A DNA stretch of 64,000 nucleotides from Cystobacter fuscus DSM 2262 (GCF_000335475.2 NZ_ANAH02000011.1:372001-436000); one strand, 5' to 3'. Shown: positions 1 through 8,625, counted from the first letter of the stretch. Made by a program: numbers and translations. Notes: generated from the letters alone by a model not told the origin.

Positions 1-596
1 AACCAGCCGTGCGCCTTGGCCGAGCGGCCCACGATGGCGCCCGCGTCGGTGATCTGCCCGCGCACCATATAGGCGTGGGCGCCCACGGCCGTGGCCTCCA
101 GCACGCTCATGGCGGGCGCGTCCGTGGGCATCACCAGGGTGACGGAGATGCCCGCGCGCGCGCCGTAGCTCGCCCAGGCGCCGCCCGCGTTGCCGTTGGT
201 GGGCATGGCGAGCGCGGTGACGCCCAGCTCCTTGGCCCGGCTCACCCCGGTGGCGGCGCCCCGCGCCTTGAACGAGGCGGTGGGGTTGAGCCCCTCGTCC
301 TTCAACCACAGGTCGGGCAGGCCCACGGAGGCGCCCAGCCGGGGCAGGGGAAACAGCGGCGTCATGCCCTCGCCGAGCGTGATGAGGTTCTTGTCATCGC
401 GCAGCGGCAGCAGCTCGCGGTAGCGCCACAGGGAGGACACGCGGCCGGCGAGATTCGCGGGGCGCACCGCGCGGGCGACGGCCTTCAGGTCATAGCGCAC
501 GAGCAGCGGACCACCGCACGTGCACAGGTTCTGCAGCCGGTCCGCGTCATGGGTCTGGTGGCAGCGCGAGCACTCGAGATGGGAGAGGAAAGACAT
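1..596 (-). CDS. thrC: Threonine synthase, 3' end beyond window
   Basis: PLP-dependent enzyme converting O-phosphohomoserine to threonine. The first 198 residues are visible. A short Cys-rich N-terminal knuckle (CSRCHQ then CTCGG) is followed by the substrate loop GEGMTPLFPLPRLG and the PLP-lysine motif NPTASFKARGA, then a GNAGGAWASYGARAG stretch typical of the fold. The ATG at 594-596 opens directly into the Cys-rich segment. The upstream mutarotase gene stops 9 bp before it on the same strand, so the two are probably co-transcribed. The C-terminal half runs off the left edge. Family assignment is firm. Confidence 0.9.
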   Translation of the reverse strand, partial: MSFLSHLECSRCHQTHDADRLQNLCTCGGPLLVRYDLKAVARAVRPANLAGRVSSLWRYRELLPLRDDKNLITLGEGMTPLFPLPRLGASVGLPDLWLKDEGLNPTASFKARGAATGVSRAKELGVTALAMPTNGNAGGAWASYGARAGISVTLVMPTDAPAMSVLEATAVGAHAYMVRGQITDAGAIVGRSAKAHGW

Positions 597-605
597 GGCC
601 GTGTC

Positions 606-1442
606 TTATTCCCTTCCGGCGCGGATCTCGAACTCGGAAGAGAAGGTGGCTCCGGGGGCCACGCTCAGCAGCCCCTCGCCGGTGCGGAGCGCGCCGCCGG
701 GCGCCGTCCACGGCTCCACGCAGACGAAGTTGCGGCCCGTGAGCGTCCACACCACCACCGTGGTGAAGCTCTCGCTCCAGGACAACACCACCGGCCGCAG
801 CCCGGGGCCGCGATGGAGCGTGGTGCCCGGCCGGGAGTGGTCGAGCAGGTGCATGTCCACCTCGGTGCCGGTGAGGTCCAGGCCGGAGAAGGTGGCGGGC
901 GCCCCGGTGCGGTTGTCCCAGGCGCGCGTGGCGTCCGTGTCGAGCCGCGTGACGGCCTTGTTCGCCTGGGGCACGTGGAAGTACGGGTGGTAGCCCAGGT
1001 GCAGGGGCATGGGCCGGGTGTCGAGGTTCTCGGCGGCGAAGTCCAGGCGCAGCGCGCCGCCCGAGAGCGTCACGGTGAGGCGCGCCTCGAAGCGCCAGGG
1101 AAACTCGCGCAGCGTCTGCTCGGAGTGTCCGAGCACGAGCTCCGCGCGTGCGTTCTCCCGGTGACGCACCTCCCAGGCCAGGTCCCGGGCGAAGCCGTGG
1201 CGGCGCATCGTGTAGTCGCGGCCCTCGGCGGGGTAGGTACCCCCGGCAAGGACTCCGGGAGAGGGGAAGAGCACGGGGATGCCACCCCGGACGTTCTTGC
1301 CGGGGTCCGCCAGGGTGCTCGCGTCGAGGAAGAGCAGTTCCTCCCCTCCGACGGTGAAGCGGCTGACGAGCGCTCCACGTTCCGGGACGATCTCGGCGAC
1401 GCAGTCGCCATCCTTGAGCAGCACCGTGTCCTCCTCCTGCAT
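606..1442 (-). CDS. Aldose 1-epimerase family mutarotase
   Basis: 278-residue beta-sandwich mutarotase that interconverts sugar anomers in the cytoplasm. Family hallmarks are HGFARDLAWEV, the catalytic histidine in LGYHPYFHV and the probable catalytic glutamate in CVEPWTAPGGAL. I start it at the ATG at 1440-1442 (MQEEDTVLLKDG); the longer reading frame upstream lacks a ribosome site and family similarity. It lies 91 bp after the YcaO gene and 9 bp before thrC. The motif spacing resembles the small GalM-like/hexose-6-phosphate mutarotase group, so the physiological sugar is not certain. Confidence 0.85.
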   Translation of the reverse strand: MQEEDTVLLKDGDCVAEIVPERGALVSRFTVGGEELLFLDASTLADPGKNVRGGIPVLFPSPGVLAGGTYPAEGRDYTMRRHGFARDLAWEVRHRENARAELVLGHSEQTLREFPWRFEARLTVTLSGGALRLDFAAENLDTRPMPLHLGYHPYFHVPQANKAVTRLDTDATRAWDNRTGAPATFSGLDLTGTEVDMHLLDHSRPGTTLHRGPGLRPVVLSWSESFTTVVVWTLTGRNFVCVEPWTAPGGALRTGEGLLSVAPGATFSSEFEIRAGRE

Positions 1443-1533
1443 GGGAGGGCGCGTCCTACCCCAGGTGCCGCGGGGATTCACGGGGCCCGTGGGCCAAGTG
1501 CTTCCCACATGTCAGGACGGTCCAACCGCGGGC

Positions 1534-3024
1534 TCACGACGGGGCGCCTCCGTGGCGGCGCCGGCGCGGCATGAGCTGGGCGGCATGGCGCTCGGGCTCG
1601 CGGTAGAGCGCGTAGAGCCGGCCGACGATGGCCTCCGCCAGGCGCGAGTGGAACCAGGCGGGGCCTCCGAGCCGCTCCTCGGCCTCCGGCGTGAGGCGCA
1701 CGCGCTGGGCGCCCTCGGGCGGCTTGCCCAGGCCCGCGAGTGGATCCTGTCGCGCGAGCAGCTTCGCCACGCCGCGCTCGCCGATGCGGTGGTCGCTCAT
1801 CGTCTCCCCTTCCAGCCCCGGGACGATGACCTTGAGCGAGACGACGGAGTGGTTCGTGGGCGACATGTCCGCCACGAGGATGTCGAAGCCCGCCTGGGTG
1901 AGCTTGCGCACGAGCACGTCGCCGCGTTGCCGGGCGTCGCCGGGGTTCGGGCTGGTGGGCAGCGAGGCGAAGGGCACCCGGCCGCGCTCGGCGAGCACCC
2001 GCTGCTCCATGAGCGAGCGCATCTGGGTCGCGGAGAGCTGGGTCCAGTCGGCCATGGCCTGCAGGGCGCGGGGCTCCTCGTCCTCCAGCTCGAGGTAGGG
2101 CAGGAAGCGGTTCATGTACCCCGGAGGGGCGAGCTTCTCCGCCAGCTCCAGGGGACCGTGGGCGAAGGCCTTGCGCGTGCGCGACCCCGCGTACTCCAGC
2201 AGTGCCCTGCGCAGCGCCCACTCTCGATCCAGGTCCGCCGCCTCGCCGCACGCCGTGAGGGCCATGGGCTGGTCGCGCAGCGCCGGGTCGCGACCCACCA
2301 CGTACAGGCCGACGAGCCCGAAGTCCGTGCAGGCCAGCTTCGGAATGACTTCGATGCCCACGCGCTCGTAGTGAGCGAGCAGCAGCTGGAGCTCGGGGCC
2401 GAGGGCGGCGTCCTTCAGGTCGAGCACCACGCCTTGATCGAGCGCGCGGGAGCGCAGGCCGTTGCCGTCGCGCTGGAACAGCTCGAGGATGGCGTGGGTC
2501 AGGGCCTGCTCGTGGGTGAGGCCCGCGCCCTGGCCGTGGGTGATGGGGGGGATGAGGGGCGTGCGGCCCTCGAGCTGCCCGCTCCTGGTGGCCACCCATT
2601 CCTCGGGGATGAGCACCTTCTCCCCGGTGGTCAGCCGCGTCACCGTCACCCACGTCAGCTCCATGTCCGCGTGGTAGGGGCTGCCCGCGGGGAGGCACAG
2701 CTTCAGCGGATCCACCACGCCGGAGGGACCGCGGGTGCGCGCCAGCTCGCGGTAGGTGCCCTTCTCGCGTGCGTGTGCCCGGAGCGCGGTCTCGGTGAAG
2801 ACGCTCTCGGCCAGCTTCCCGAGCGCGCCGGCCTCGGCCTCATCCTGGGTGGCGCCGTGACCATGGGTGGCGAACTGCGTGCCGGTCTTCAGCCGCAGGC
2901 TCGCGGCCACCGCCGGGATGCCCACGCGATCGATGGGATCCGCGCGGAACATCTCCAACTCGCCGGGCGGAAAGGCCGCGCGGTAGGCTTCACACGCTTC
3001 CTGCAGACTCTTCTTCGCGCTCAT
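1534..3024 (-). CDS. YcaO-domain protein
   Basis: 496-residue YcaO family ATPase. These enzymes phosphorylate backbone amides to form azolines, thioamides or amidines in peptides; E. coli YcaO assists S12 methylthiolation. Visible hallmarks are the DRVGIPAVAASL entry strand, the EAGALGKLAES helix with ATP/Mg-binding glutamate near residue 73, and GQGAGLTHEQALTHAILELFQRD near 164-186. The C-terminus lacks the PxPxP tail of azoline cyclodehydratases. No TfuA, E1-like partner or obvious precursor peptide is adjacent. The start ATG overlaps the stop of an upstream coding-like frame (ATGA), suggesting translational coupling to the HD-like gene. The substrate is unknown. Confidence 0.85.
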   Translation of the reverse strand: MSAKKSLQEACEAYRAAFPPGELEMFRADPIDRVGIPAVAASLRLKTGTQFATHGHGATQDEAEAGALGKLAESVFTETALRAHAREKGTYRELARTRGPSGVVDPLKLCLPAGSPYHADMELTWVTVTRLTTGEKVLIPEEWVATRSGQLEGRTPLIPPITHGQGAGLTHEQALTHAILELFQRDGNGLRSRALDQGVVLDLKDAALGPELQLLLAHYERVGIEVIPKLACTDFGLVGLYVVGRDPALRDQPMALTACGEAADLDREWALRRALLEYAGSRTRKAFAHGPLELAEKLAPPGYMNRFLPYLELEDEEPRALQAMADWTQLSATQMRSLMEQRVLAERGRVPFASLPTSPNPGDARQRGDVLVRKLTQAGFDILVADMSPTNHSVVSLKVIVPGLEGETMSDHRIGERGVAKLLARQDPLAGLGKPPEGAQRVRLTPEAEERLGGPAWFHSRLAEAIVGRLYALYREPERHAAQLMPRRRRHGGAPS

Positions 3025-3131
3025 GACAACTCCTTCAGGGCAAGGGGCCGGGTGTGCGGCTCGCCCGACAGCAGCCGGTCGAACGGGGCCAGGGCCTGGG
3101 CGCGGGTCCGCACGACTCCAGGGTTGTGCTC
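3021..3131 (-). pseudogene. Displaced coding tail between HD-like gene and YcaO
   Basis: This 111-bp stretch keeps G or C at nearly every third position in one frame (EHNPGVVRTRAQALAPFDRL and onward to a TGA). Its stop overlaps the YcaO start codon. It has no start codon with a properly spaced ribosome site, so it is better read as the displaced C-terminus of the preceding gene than as an independent peptide. It could reflect a true frameshift, programmed slippage on the C5 run, or an assembly error. Confidence 0.5.
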
Positions 3132-4062
3132 AGGGGGAGAGGCCCACCGCGGCGAGCACCGCGTTCTCGTAGGCCCGCATGGGCCCGTCTTGGATGAACT
3201 CCAGGTCCTCCAGCGCCTGTCGCGGGGTGAAGCCCGCGGCGCGCGCGTGCACCTCCATTTCCAGTAGCCGATCCAGCGTGTTGGCGGCATGGAAGGCGCG
3301 GGCCTCGGGCGTGTCGGTATGGGGGAGGAGCCGCCGCGCCTCACGCACGCGGAGGGCGAGCCCGGAGGGGAGCGTGTCGAGCACCTGCTCGGTGATGCGC
3401 GCCATGAGGGGCGCCAGGTGCTCCCCGAGCAGCCGGTTCCCGTGGCCGCCCGCGTCGGGCAACACGGCGTTGGAGAGGTGGTGGCTCAACGCGGCCACGA
3501 AGGGCCTGGTGGGATCCGCCCCGAAGAGGGGCGAGACGAGCACCGCGGTGACGGCCACCACGTAGCAGTGGTCGGCGTGGCTCTCCGCGGGCAGGAGCAC
3601 CACCCGCTGCTTGTTGGCGTGGGTGGGACCGGCCCGCGGCTGGCGCACCAGACGCTCCACGAAGGCGGGAGGCTCGGCGCCTACCCACGTGGAGGCCCCG
3701 GCGAGCGCGGTGCGCAGCCGATCGCGCAGTCCCGCGTCCACGGGTGCTGTCGCGGCCTCGAAGCCACGGCGCAGCACTCCCAGGATCTGCTCGGGGGAGA
3801 GGCCGACGCGGCGCAGGACGTCGAAGTCCATTCCCCCCAACCGCACGGCGCTCAGGGCGAGGGCCGTCTCGCGCAGCGCCAGGATGGCCGGATCCTCGCC
3901 CGAGACGAGTGCCGCCCACGCCCGGCGGAAGCCGTGGGCCGCCAGCCCGTCGGGCTGCTCGGGCGTGTGCACGCGTTTGAGGGCCACCAGCTCGCACAAG
4001 AGGGAGCGCAGCCCGGCCAGCCGGTTGAGCACCGGGGCCACTTCCAGCGCGGGGTTCTCCAT
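3130..4062 (-). CDS. HD-like protein upstream of YcaO, probably frameshifted 3' end
   Basis: 310 residues as read, of unknown function. The central region resembles a degenerate HD phosphohydrolase core: ESHADHCYVVAVTAVL, then ALSHHLSNAVLPDAGG (HH in place of HD) and later AFHAANTLDRLLEME, which matches the final Asp helix of HD folds. This is inference from pattern only. The frame ends at a TGA just after a run of five C (plus-strand G at 3133-3137). The next frame continues with strong G/C third positions to a stop that overlaps the YcaO start. One fewer C would give a protein of about 346 residues coupled to YcaO. Confidence 0.6.
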   Translation of the reverse strand: MENPALEVAPVLNRLAGLRSLLCELVALKRVHTPEQPDGLAAHGFRRAWAALVSGEDPAILALRETALALSAVRLGGMDFDVLRRVGLSPEQILGVLRRGFEAATAPVDAGLRDRLRTALAGASTWVGAEPPAFVERLVRQPRAGPTHANKQRVVLLPAESHADHCYVVAVTAVLVSPLFGADPTRPFVAALSHHLSNAVLPDAGGHGNRLLGEHLAPLMARITEQVLDTLPSGLALRVREARRLLPHTDTPEARAFHAANTLDRLLEMEVHARAAGFTPRQALEDLEFIQDGPMRAYENAVLAAVGLSP

Positions 4063-4572
4063 GGCCTAGCTCATCCCCGCCATGACCGTCGTCGCCACGG
4101 TTCCACCCGGACCGACCCATGCGACTCCCAGACGCTCCATCCCAGACATGTGCCTGTCCCCCCTGTGGTCACTGCACGAGCGCCCCCTGTGCTTCCCTGG
4201 CCGGAACGGACGCCACGCTTTCGAGGCGAGGTGCGTTCAGGTGAGTCCCTATCACTGGGTCATTCCCGGGGGCGTGGGCAATGATTTGGCACGTCTTCGT
4301 TATGTCACAAGCCCTGGAAACCAATACGGCTCCTCGAGACGAGGTCCGGGTCTGAAAGTCAAACGAGGGCTCCGCTCATTCTGTCCCGCGGGGTGGTCCC
4401 AAGGTGTGAAAGCGGACGGCACGAAGGGTCTTTTCGCGAGTTCGGAGCGTGGGGGCCTGCTCGTGGTCGCGCGATCAGAGGGGCGCACATGCGCATGTCC
4501 GGCTTGACGGACGGGAACCAGGTTCGTGTAATCGAGGGTATTCACCTGGGATACGCACTCGAGGGATGCACG
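4063..4572. other. 510-bp divergent intergenic region
   Basis: Lies between the outward-facing HD-like gene (minus) and the effector gene (plus). It has no convincing gene: the open frame at 4082-4507 shows no family features and no coding third-position bias. The last 70 bp carry the promoter and ribosome site of the effector gene. Nothing else recognisable was seen. Confidence 0.6.
4504..4532 (+). promoter_or_regulatory. Sigma70-type promoter of effector/immunity pair
   Basis: TTGACG at 4504-4509 and TGTAAT at 4527-4532 are separated by exactly 17 bp, close to the housekeeping consensus. Initiation near 4539 would leave a leader of about 34 nt before the GTG at 4573. A GAGGG ribosome site sits 7 nt before that GTG. 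The upstream ATGs at 4489 and 4495 lie outside such a transcript. Confidence 0.55.
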
Positions 4573-5451
4573 GTGTTCTTTCCACGACTTGGACCAACCT
4601 GTTCTCGGAAGGGGCTGCCTACGTGGCTTCTCCTCGCCACCGCGGCCACGGTGTCCTTCTGCTTCTCCTGCTCCACGGTGGCCGTTCGCATCCAACCCCA
4701 GCAATCCTGGAGTGGACCGCTTGGCAGTGGGTACTCCCGATTCAACCAATCCTGTGGTGCGGCTTGCACCACCCCCGTCAATGCGAGCACCGGCGAGTTC
4801 GTCGCGCCCACGGTGACTCGGCTTGGTCCGGTGGTGGAGAAGGTTGTCCAGGTGGCCGAGACCGTTCAGGGTCTGCTCACCGTTGAACGGCTTCTCACCG
4901 AGGCGGAGTTCGCCGAAGTCGAAGCCGTCGTGGAGCAGTGCGTCGCCCAGGCTCATGCCGACGTCAACGAGACCTACCAGAAGCAGAAAGGGGGCTTCAA
5001 ATTCGAGAATGGGAAGTTCCCTAGCGACGCGGAGTGTGGCCGGACCCTGCGCATCGATGAGCAGGGCGAGAAGGTCACCCTCGCCCAGGAACTCGGACTC
5101 CTGAAACATGCCGCCGCCTTCGCCTGCATCAGAGACCGTCTACCGCGGACAATCCGCGGTAACTTCTCCACCGAGCCGCGCTACAAAGGGGAGCCCGAGG
5201 TCAATGGTGTCGTGCTTACCAACAACAAGGCCAATTCACTCAAGCCGGATCTCGTGGTGCATGCCACGCGGAATGCCACCAATATTCAGTGTGTCTTGGA
5301 GTTCAAGTTTCCTTGTTATGAAAGACATAGGCTTGAGCCGATGCGTTCTCCTGGGGTGGTAGCTCAATTGGAAAGCTACATGCGCCTCTCCAAGGATTGC
5401 CGGGTGAGCCTCGTGACACCGAGCGGGATCAAACCGTACGAGGGAAAGTGA
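4573..5451 (+). CDS. Lipoprotein-like candidate nuclease effector (D...ExK)
   Basis: 292 residues from a GTG start chosen because of the GAGGG ribosome site and the promoter upstream. This start gives a clean export signal: basic residues, then LPTWLLLATAATVSFCFSC, with a Cys that could be lipidated. The middle is helical. The C-terminus contains LKPDLVVHATRN then CVLEFKFPCYE, a D...ExK arrangement reminiscent of PD-(D/E)xK nucleases and of myxobacterial effectors paired with DUF3396 proteins. The stop overlaps the start of the DUF3396 gene (TGATG). The 3' part is noticeably richer in A/T than the surroundings, consistent with a mobile toxin module. The nuclease role is inferred. Confidence 0.6.
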   Translation: MFFPRLGPTCSRKGLPTWLLLATAATVSFCFSCSTVAVRIQPQQSWSGPLGSGYSRFNQSCGAACTTPVNASTGEFVAPTVTRLGPVVEKVVQVAETVQGLLTVERLLTEAEFAEVEAVVEQCVAQAHADVNETYQKQKGGFKFENGKFPSDAECGRTLRIDEQGEKVTLAQELGLLKHAAAFACIRDRLPRTIRGNFSTEPRYKGEPEVNGVVLTNNKANSLKPDLVVHATRNATNIQCVLEFKFPCYERHRLEPMRSPGVVAQLESYMRLSKDCRVSLVTPSGIKPYEGK

Positions 5452-6503
5452 TGGCGAACGGCTACCCCCGATTCCGCCTCCGAGGTATTCCCGAGGTTCG
5501 GGTGCTGATGTGCCCTGGAGGAGTTCAGCGCCCCCGGCGACGATTGCTCGCGCGTGACGTATTCCGCATCGTTTTCTACCTGCCGTACGATCACCCTGAC
5601 ATCTCACATGGGGTGAGTCATGCCATCGATTGTTACATGCGCGCCGTGGGGGAGGGACCCAAGACCATCAATTATGTTAGCTTTTCCCATGACGAGGGCT
5701 CCGCCTTGACCGCGGAACAATGGGGATGGGTGCGCCTTCTTCTCCACAACACCAGACGCTGGTCCTTCCCGGACGATTACGAGGACTGGAAGCAGAGGGA
5801 AATCGAGAAGCGAGGTTTCGAGCGGGGGCTCCTGTTCACGGGGAGTTCTGGCAGCCGGAACGGCTACGAGCTCGAATACAAGGCCCGCATTCCGTGGCGG
5901 CCCGATCCCGAGCCAACATCCGTGAGCCTGCTCACGGCGACGCTTCCCACCGAATTCCTCGAACGGCAGGGGCCGGGGCCCGTGCGCCAGTTGGTGCTCG
6001 ACATGGCCTCCCAACTGCGTTTCGCCTCGGGTCACGCGGGCCTGTCCTTGCGGCTCTATTGGTGGCTTCCGCGAGAGGATGAGGCCCTGCGCGTCGGGCC
6101 CCTGCGCTACCCGGGCCTGGATCTCCGGGATGCCTGGCGTCGCGAGGAGTGGATGGGCCTTCAGGTGGATGGCGTCCACTGGCTCAACTTCCTCGGTCCT
6201 CACGTCCTCACCCAGCTCGGCGGCGCGAACGCCCTACGCTCCCGGCTGCGGTCCTCGGAGACGACCGTGGTGGCGCTCGACGAGGAGCGCGCCGTGGTCT
6301 CCCTGGGCGAGCGACCGGAGGTGGGAGACCTGTCCGTTGGGAAGAGCCTTCCCGCGTATCGTGAACTCGCCCAGGTGCTGGAGCCCTGGCTCGAGCCGTT
6401 GGTCCTGCGCCCCTCCGGGGAGGTCGCCGGGCAGACGCGCTACACCTCGCTCCTGCTCACCGAGGACGAGGCACGGCGCTGGTGGAGACGTTTCCTCGAC
6501 TGA
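5451..6503 (+). CDS. DUF3396 / type VI immunity family protein
   Basis: 350 residues. It matches the DUF3396 (type VI immunity) pattern as I remember it: a central SGHAGLSLRLYWW region, RYPGLDLRD, HWLNFLGPHVLTQLGG, and a late LGERPEVGDLSVGKSLPAYREL segment. These proteins are thought to neutralise a cognate toxin. The ATG overlaps the last base of the preceding stop, with AGGGA as ribosome site, so it is translated together with the candidate effector. No signal peptide is seen, so it would act in the cytoplasm. The 5' third is relatively A/T rich, like the end of the effector gene. Confidence 0.75.
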   Translation: MANGYPRFRLRGIPEVRVLMCPGGVQRPRRRLLARDVFRIVFYLPYDHPDISHGVSHAIDCYMRAVGEGPKTINYVSFSHDEGSALTAEQWGWVRLLLHNTRRWSFPDDYEDWKQREIEKRGFERGLLFTGSSGSRNGYELEYKARIPWRPDPEPTSVSLLTATLPTEFLERQGPGPVRQLVLDMASQLRFASGHAGLSLRLYWWLPREDEALRVGPLRYPGLDLRDAWRREEWMGLQVDGVHWLNFLGPHVLTQLGGANALRSRLRSSETTVVALDEERAVVSLGERPEVGDLSVGKSLPAYRELAQVLEPWLEPLVLRPSGEVAGQTRYTSLLLTEDEARRWWRRFLD

Positions 6504-6633
6504 GCCGGCTCCGTGAGCGGATGCCGTGCCCCTCCGCGTTCGCGCTCGGGGCCCGGAGCCACGGGGGGCGGGCGAGTCCTCCTGGCGGCCAGTTGCCTGG
6601 CCCTCCTCGGATGTTCCCGCCCGGCCGTCCGCT

Positions 6634-7671
6634 CTAGCCGAAGAACACCTGGGCGACCTGGAAGAACTCCTGCGGCACCTTCTTGAGCTCGCGCGTGGCC
6701 TCGGACAGGTCCACGCTGACGATCTCATTGCCGCGCAGGGCGGCCATCTTGCCGAACTCGCCTTGGGCCACCATGTCGCAGGCGTGCACGCCGTAGCGCG
6801 TGGCGAGCACCCGGTCATGCGCCGTGGGCGCGCCGCCACGCTGGATGTGGCCGAGCACCGACACGCGCGTCTCGTAGCCCGTGCGCCGCTCGATTTCATT
6901 GGCCAGCAGGGCGCCCACGCCTCCCAGCCGGGGCCGGCCCGCCTCGTCCAGCGCGCCCGAGGTGATGAGCTGCTCCTGGCCCTCGTGCGACAGCTTGATG
7001 CGCGTGCCCTCGGCCACCACGACGATGGAGAAGGTACGCCCGGAGGCGTGGCGGTGCTTGATGTGCTCGGCCACGCGCTCCAGGTCCGCGGGCACCTCGG
7101 GCACGAGGATCACGTCCGCGCCGCCAGCCAGGCCCGCGTACGTGGCGATCCACCCCACGTGCCGGCCCATCACCTCGCACACGATGACGCGCTTGTGCGA
7201 CTCGGCGGTGGAGTGCAGCCGATCAATCGCCTCGGTGGCGATGCCCACCGCGGTGTCGAAGCCGAAGGTGAAGTCCGTGCCGTTCAGATCGTTGTCGATC
7301 GTCTTGGGCACGCCCACGATGCGCACGCCCTCCTGGGACATGCGCGTGGCGGCCGACAGCGTCCCCTCACCGCCAATGGCGATGACGGCGTGGATCTCAT
7401 TGCGCTCGATGGCGCGCTTGACGCGCTCCAGCCCGTTCTCGACCTTGAACGGGTTGACGCGGGAGGTGCCCAGGATGGTGCCACCCCGGTGGAGGATGCC
7501 CGAGGTGGTCTCCCGGGTGAGACGGAAGTGGTTGTCGTCGAGCAGACCCTTCCACCCATCGCGCAGGCCCATCATCTCGAAACCATGGGCGCTCGCGCGG
7601 CGAACGACAGCGCGGATGACCGCGTTGAGGCCGGGGCAATCACCCCCGCCCGTGAGAACGGCGACTTTCAT
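6634..7671 (-). CDS. pfkA: 6-phosphofructokinase
   Basis: 345-residue glycolytic enzyme phosphorylating fructose 6-phosphate. The start MKVAVLTGGGDCPGLN at 7671 is canonical. The catalytic segment PKTIDNDL (123-130) carries the two aspartates. The nucleotide motif is GGEGTL (100-105): the Gly at 103 is typical of ATP use, while the Lys in PKTIDND is shared with PPi and mixed-type enzymes, as in actinobacterial group III PFKs. I therefore infer an ATP-dependent enzyme of that mixed group. It is divergent from nagB across about 210 bp. Confidence 0.92.
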   Translation of the reverse strand: MKVAVLTGGGDCPGLNAVIRAVVRRASAHGFEMMGLRDGWKGLLDDNHFRLTRETTSGILHRGGTILGTSRVNPFKVENGLERVKRAIERNEIHAVIAIGGEGTLSAATRMSQEGVRIVGVPKTIDNDLNGTDFTFGFDTAVGIATEAIDRLHSTAESHKRVIVCEVMGRHVGWIATYAGLAGGADVILVPEVPADLERVAEHIKHRHASGRTFSIVVVAEGTRIKLSHEGQEQLITSGALDEAGRPRLGGVGALLANEIERRTGYETRVSVLGHIQRGGAPTAHDRVLATRYGVHACDMVAQGEFGKMAALRGNEIVSVDLSEATRELKKVPQEFFQVAQVFFG

Positions 7672-7881
7672 GAACGCGACTTCTAGCTCACCTCCCGCGC
7701 GAGTCATCCTCGAAGTTGAGGTGAATTCGCCCGTCCGAGGGGGGGGCCACCAGCCCCGGGGGGGCGGGACCCGGGCCGACCCTACCCACCCCGCCGAGGG
7801 TGCCTCGCCCGATGCGATGGGTGACGGGGGACTCGGTGGGCGCTATGCTGGAGCCCTTCCCCAGGCCCCGGTCCTTCCTCC

Positions 7882-8625
7882 TTGAACGTCCGCGTTTTCT
7901 CCTCGGAAGTGGAAGCTGCCGCCGCCTGTGCCGCTCACGTCGCGGCGGCGGTCCGTGAGAAGCCCTCCCTGGTGCTCGGTCTGCCCACGGGACGCAGCCC
8001 CCTCAACGTGTACCGGCAGATGGTGGCGCTCCATCAGCGCGGGGAGCTGGACTTCTCCCGGGTGACGACCTTCAACCTGGACGAGTTCCTCGGCCTGCCG
8101 CCGGACGACCCATGCAGTCTGCGCGCCTACATGGACCGCCATCTCTTCCAGTACGTGAACCTGGTCCCGGAGCGCGTGCACTTCCTGGACGGCAGCGCGG
8201 AGAAGGCCCAGTGGGAGTGCGCCCGCTACGACGCCGCCCTGGAGGCGGCGGGGGGAATCGATCTGCTGCTCCTGGGCATCGGGTCCAACGGGCACGTGGC
8301 CTTCAACGAGCCGGGGGACAGTCTCCAGGCGGCGAGCCACCGGGCGAGGCTGTCGCGCGAGACGCGCCAGGCCATGACGCCCATGTTCGGGGATGAGATT
8401 TCCCGAGTGCCCATGGCGGCGCTCACGCTGGGGATGGGGGCGCTCTTCAAGGCGCGCCGCGTCATCCTGCTGGCCTTCGGGGTGAACAAGGCGGCGGCGG
8501 TGACGGCGATGGTGCGCGGCCCCATCACCTCGCACTGCCCGGCGTCCTTGCTGCAACTGCACGGGCAGGTGGAGGTGTGGGTGGATCCCGAGGCCGGGCA
8601 CGGCCTGGAGGGCTCGGCGGCCTGA
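7882..8625 (+). CDS. nagB: Glucosamine-6-phosphate deaminase
   Basis: 247 residues. Converts glucosamine 6-phosphate to fructose 6-phosphate and ammonia. Hallmarks are LGLPTGRSPLNVY near the N-terminus, TFNLDEFLGL with the catalytic aspartate, and GIGSNGHVAFNEPG. The start is a TTG at 7882 (MNVRVFSS). No in-frame ATG precedes the conserved region. The stop abuts the stop of the convergent lipoprotein gene (TGATCA). Divergent pairing with pfkA fits amino-sugar feeding into glycolysis. Confidence 0.9.
   Translation: MNVRVFSSEVEAAAACAAHVAAAVREKPSLVLGLPTGRSPLNVYRQMVALHQRGELDFSRVTTFNLDEFLGLPPDDPCSLRAYMDRHLFQYVNLVPERVHFLDGSAEKAQWECARYDAALEAAGGIDLLLLGIGSNGHVAFNEPGDSLQAASHRARLSRETRQAMTPMFGDEISRVPMAALTLGMGALFKARRVILLAFGVNKAAAVTAMVRGPITSHCPASLLQLHGQVEVWVDPEAGHGLEGSAA

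Noticed and set aside
9-3267. Long plus-strand open frames opposite thrC, the mutarotase and YcaO
   Set aside because: They are mirror frames of high-GC genes; they lack family motifs and overlap well-supported minus-strand genes.
3021-3344. A separate 107-residue gene, or a YcaO precursor peptide, upstream of YcaO
   Set aside because: Its first two thirds are antiphase to the HD-like gene and there is no ribosome site near a start; only the last 36 codons look coding.
4287-4303. TGGCACG resembling a sigma54 promoter
   Set aside because: The second element (TTGC at the correct spacing) is missing.
4082-4507. A 141-codon open frame upstream of the effector gene
   Set aside because: No third-position bias, no motif, and it overlaps the promoter of the effector gene.
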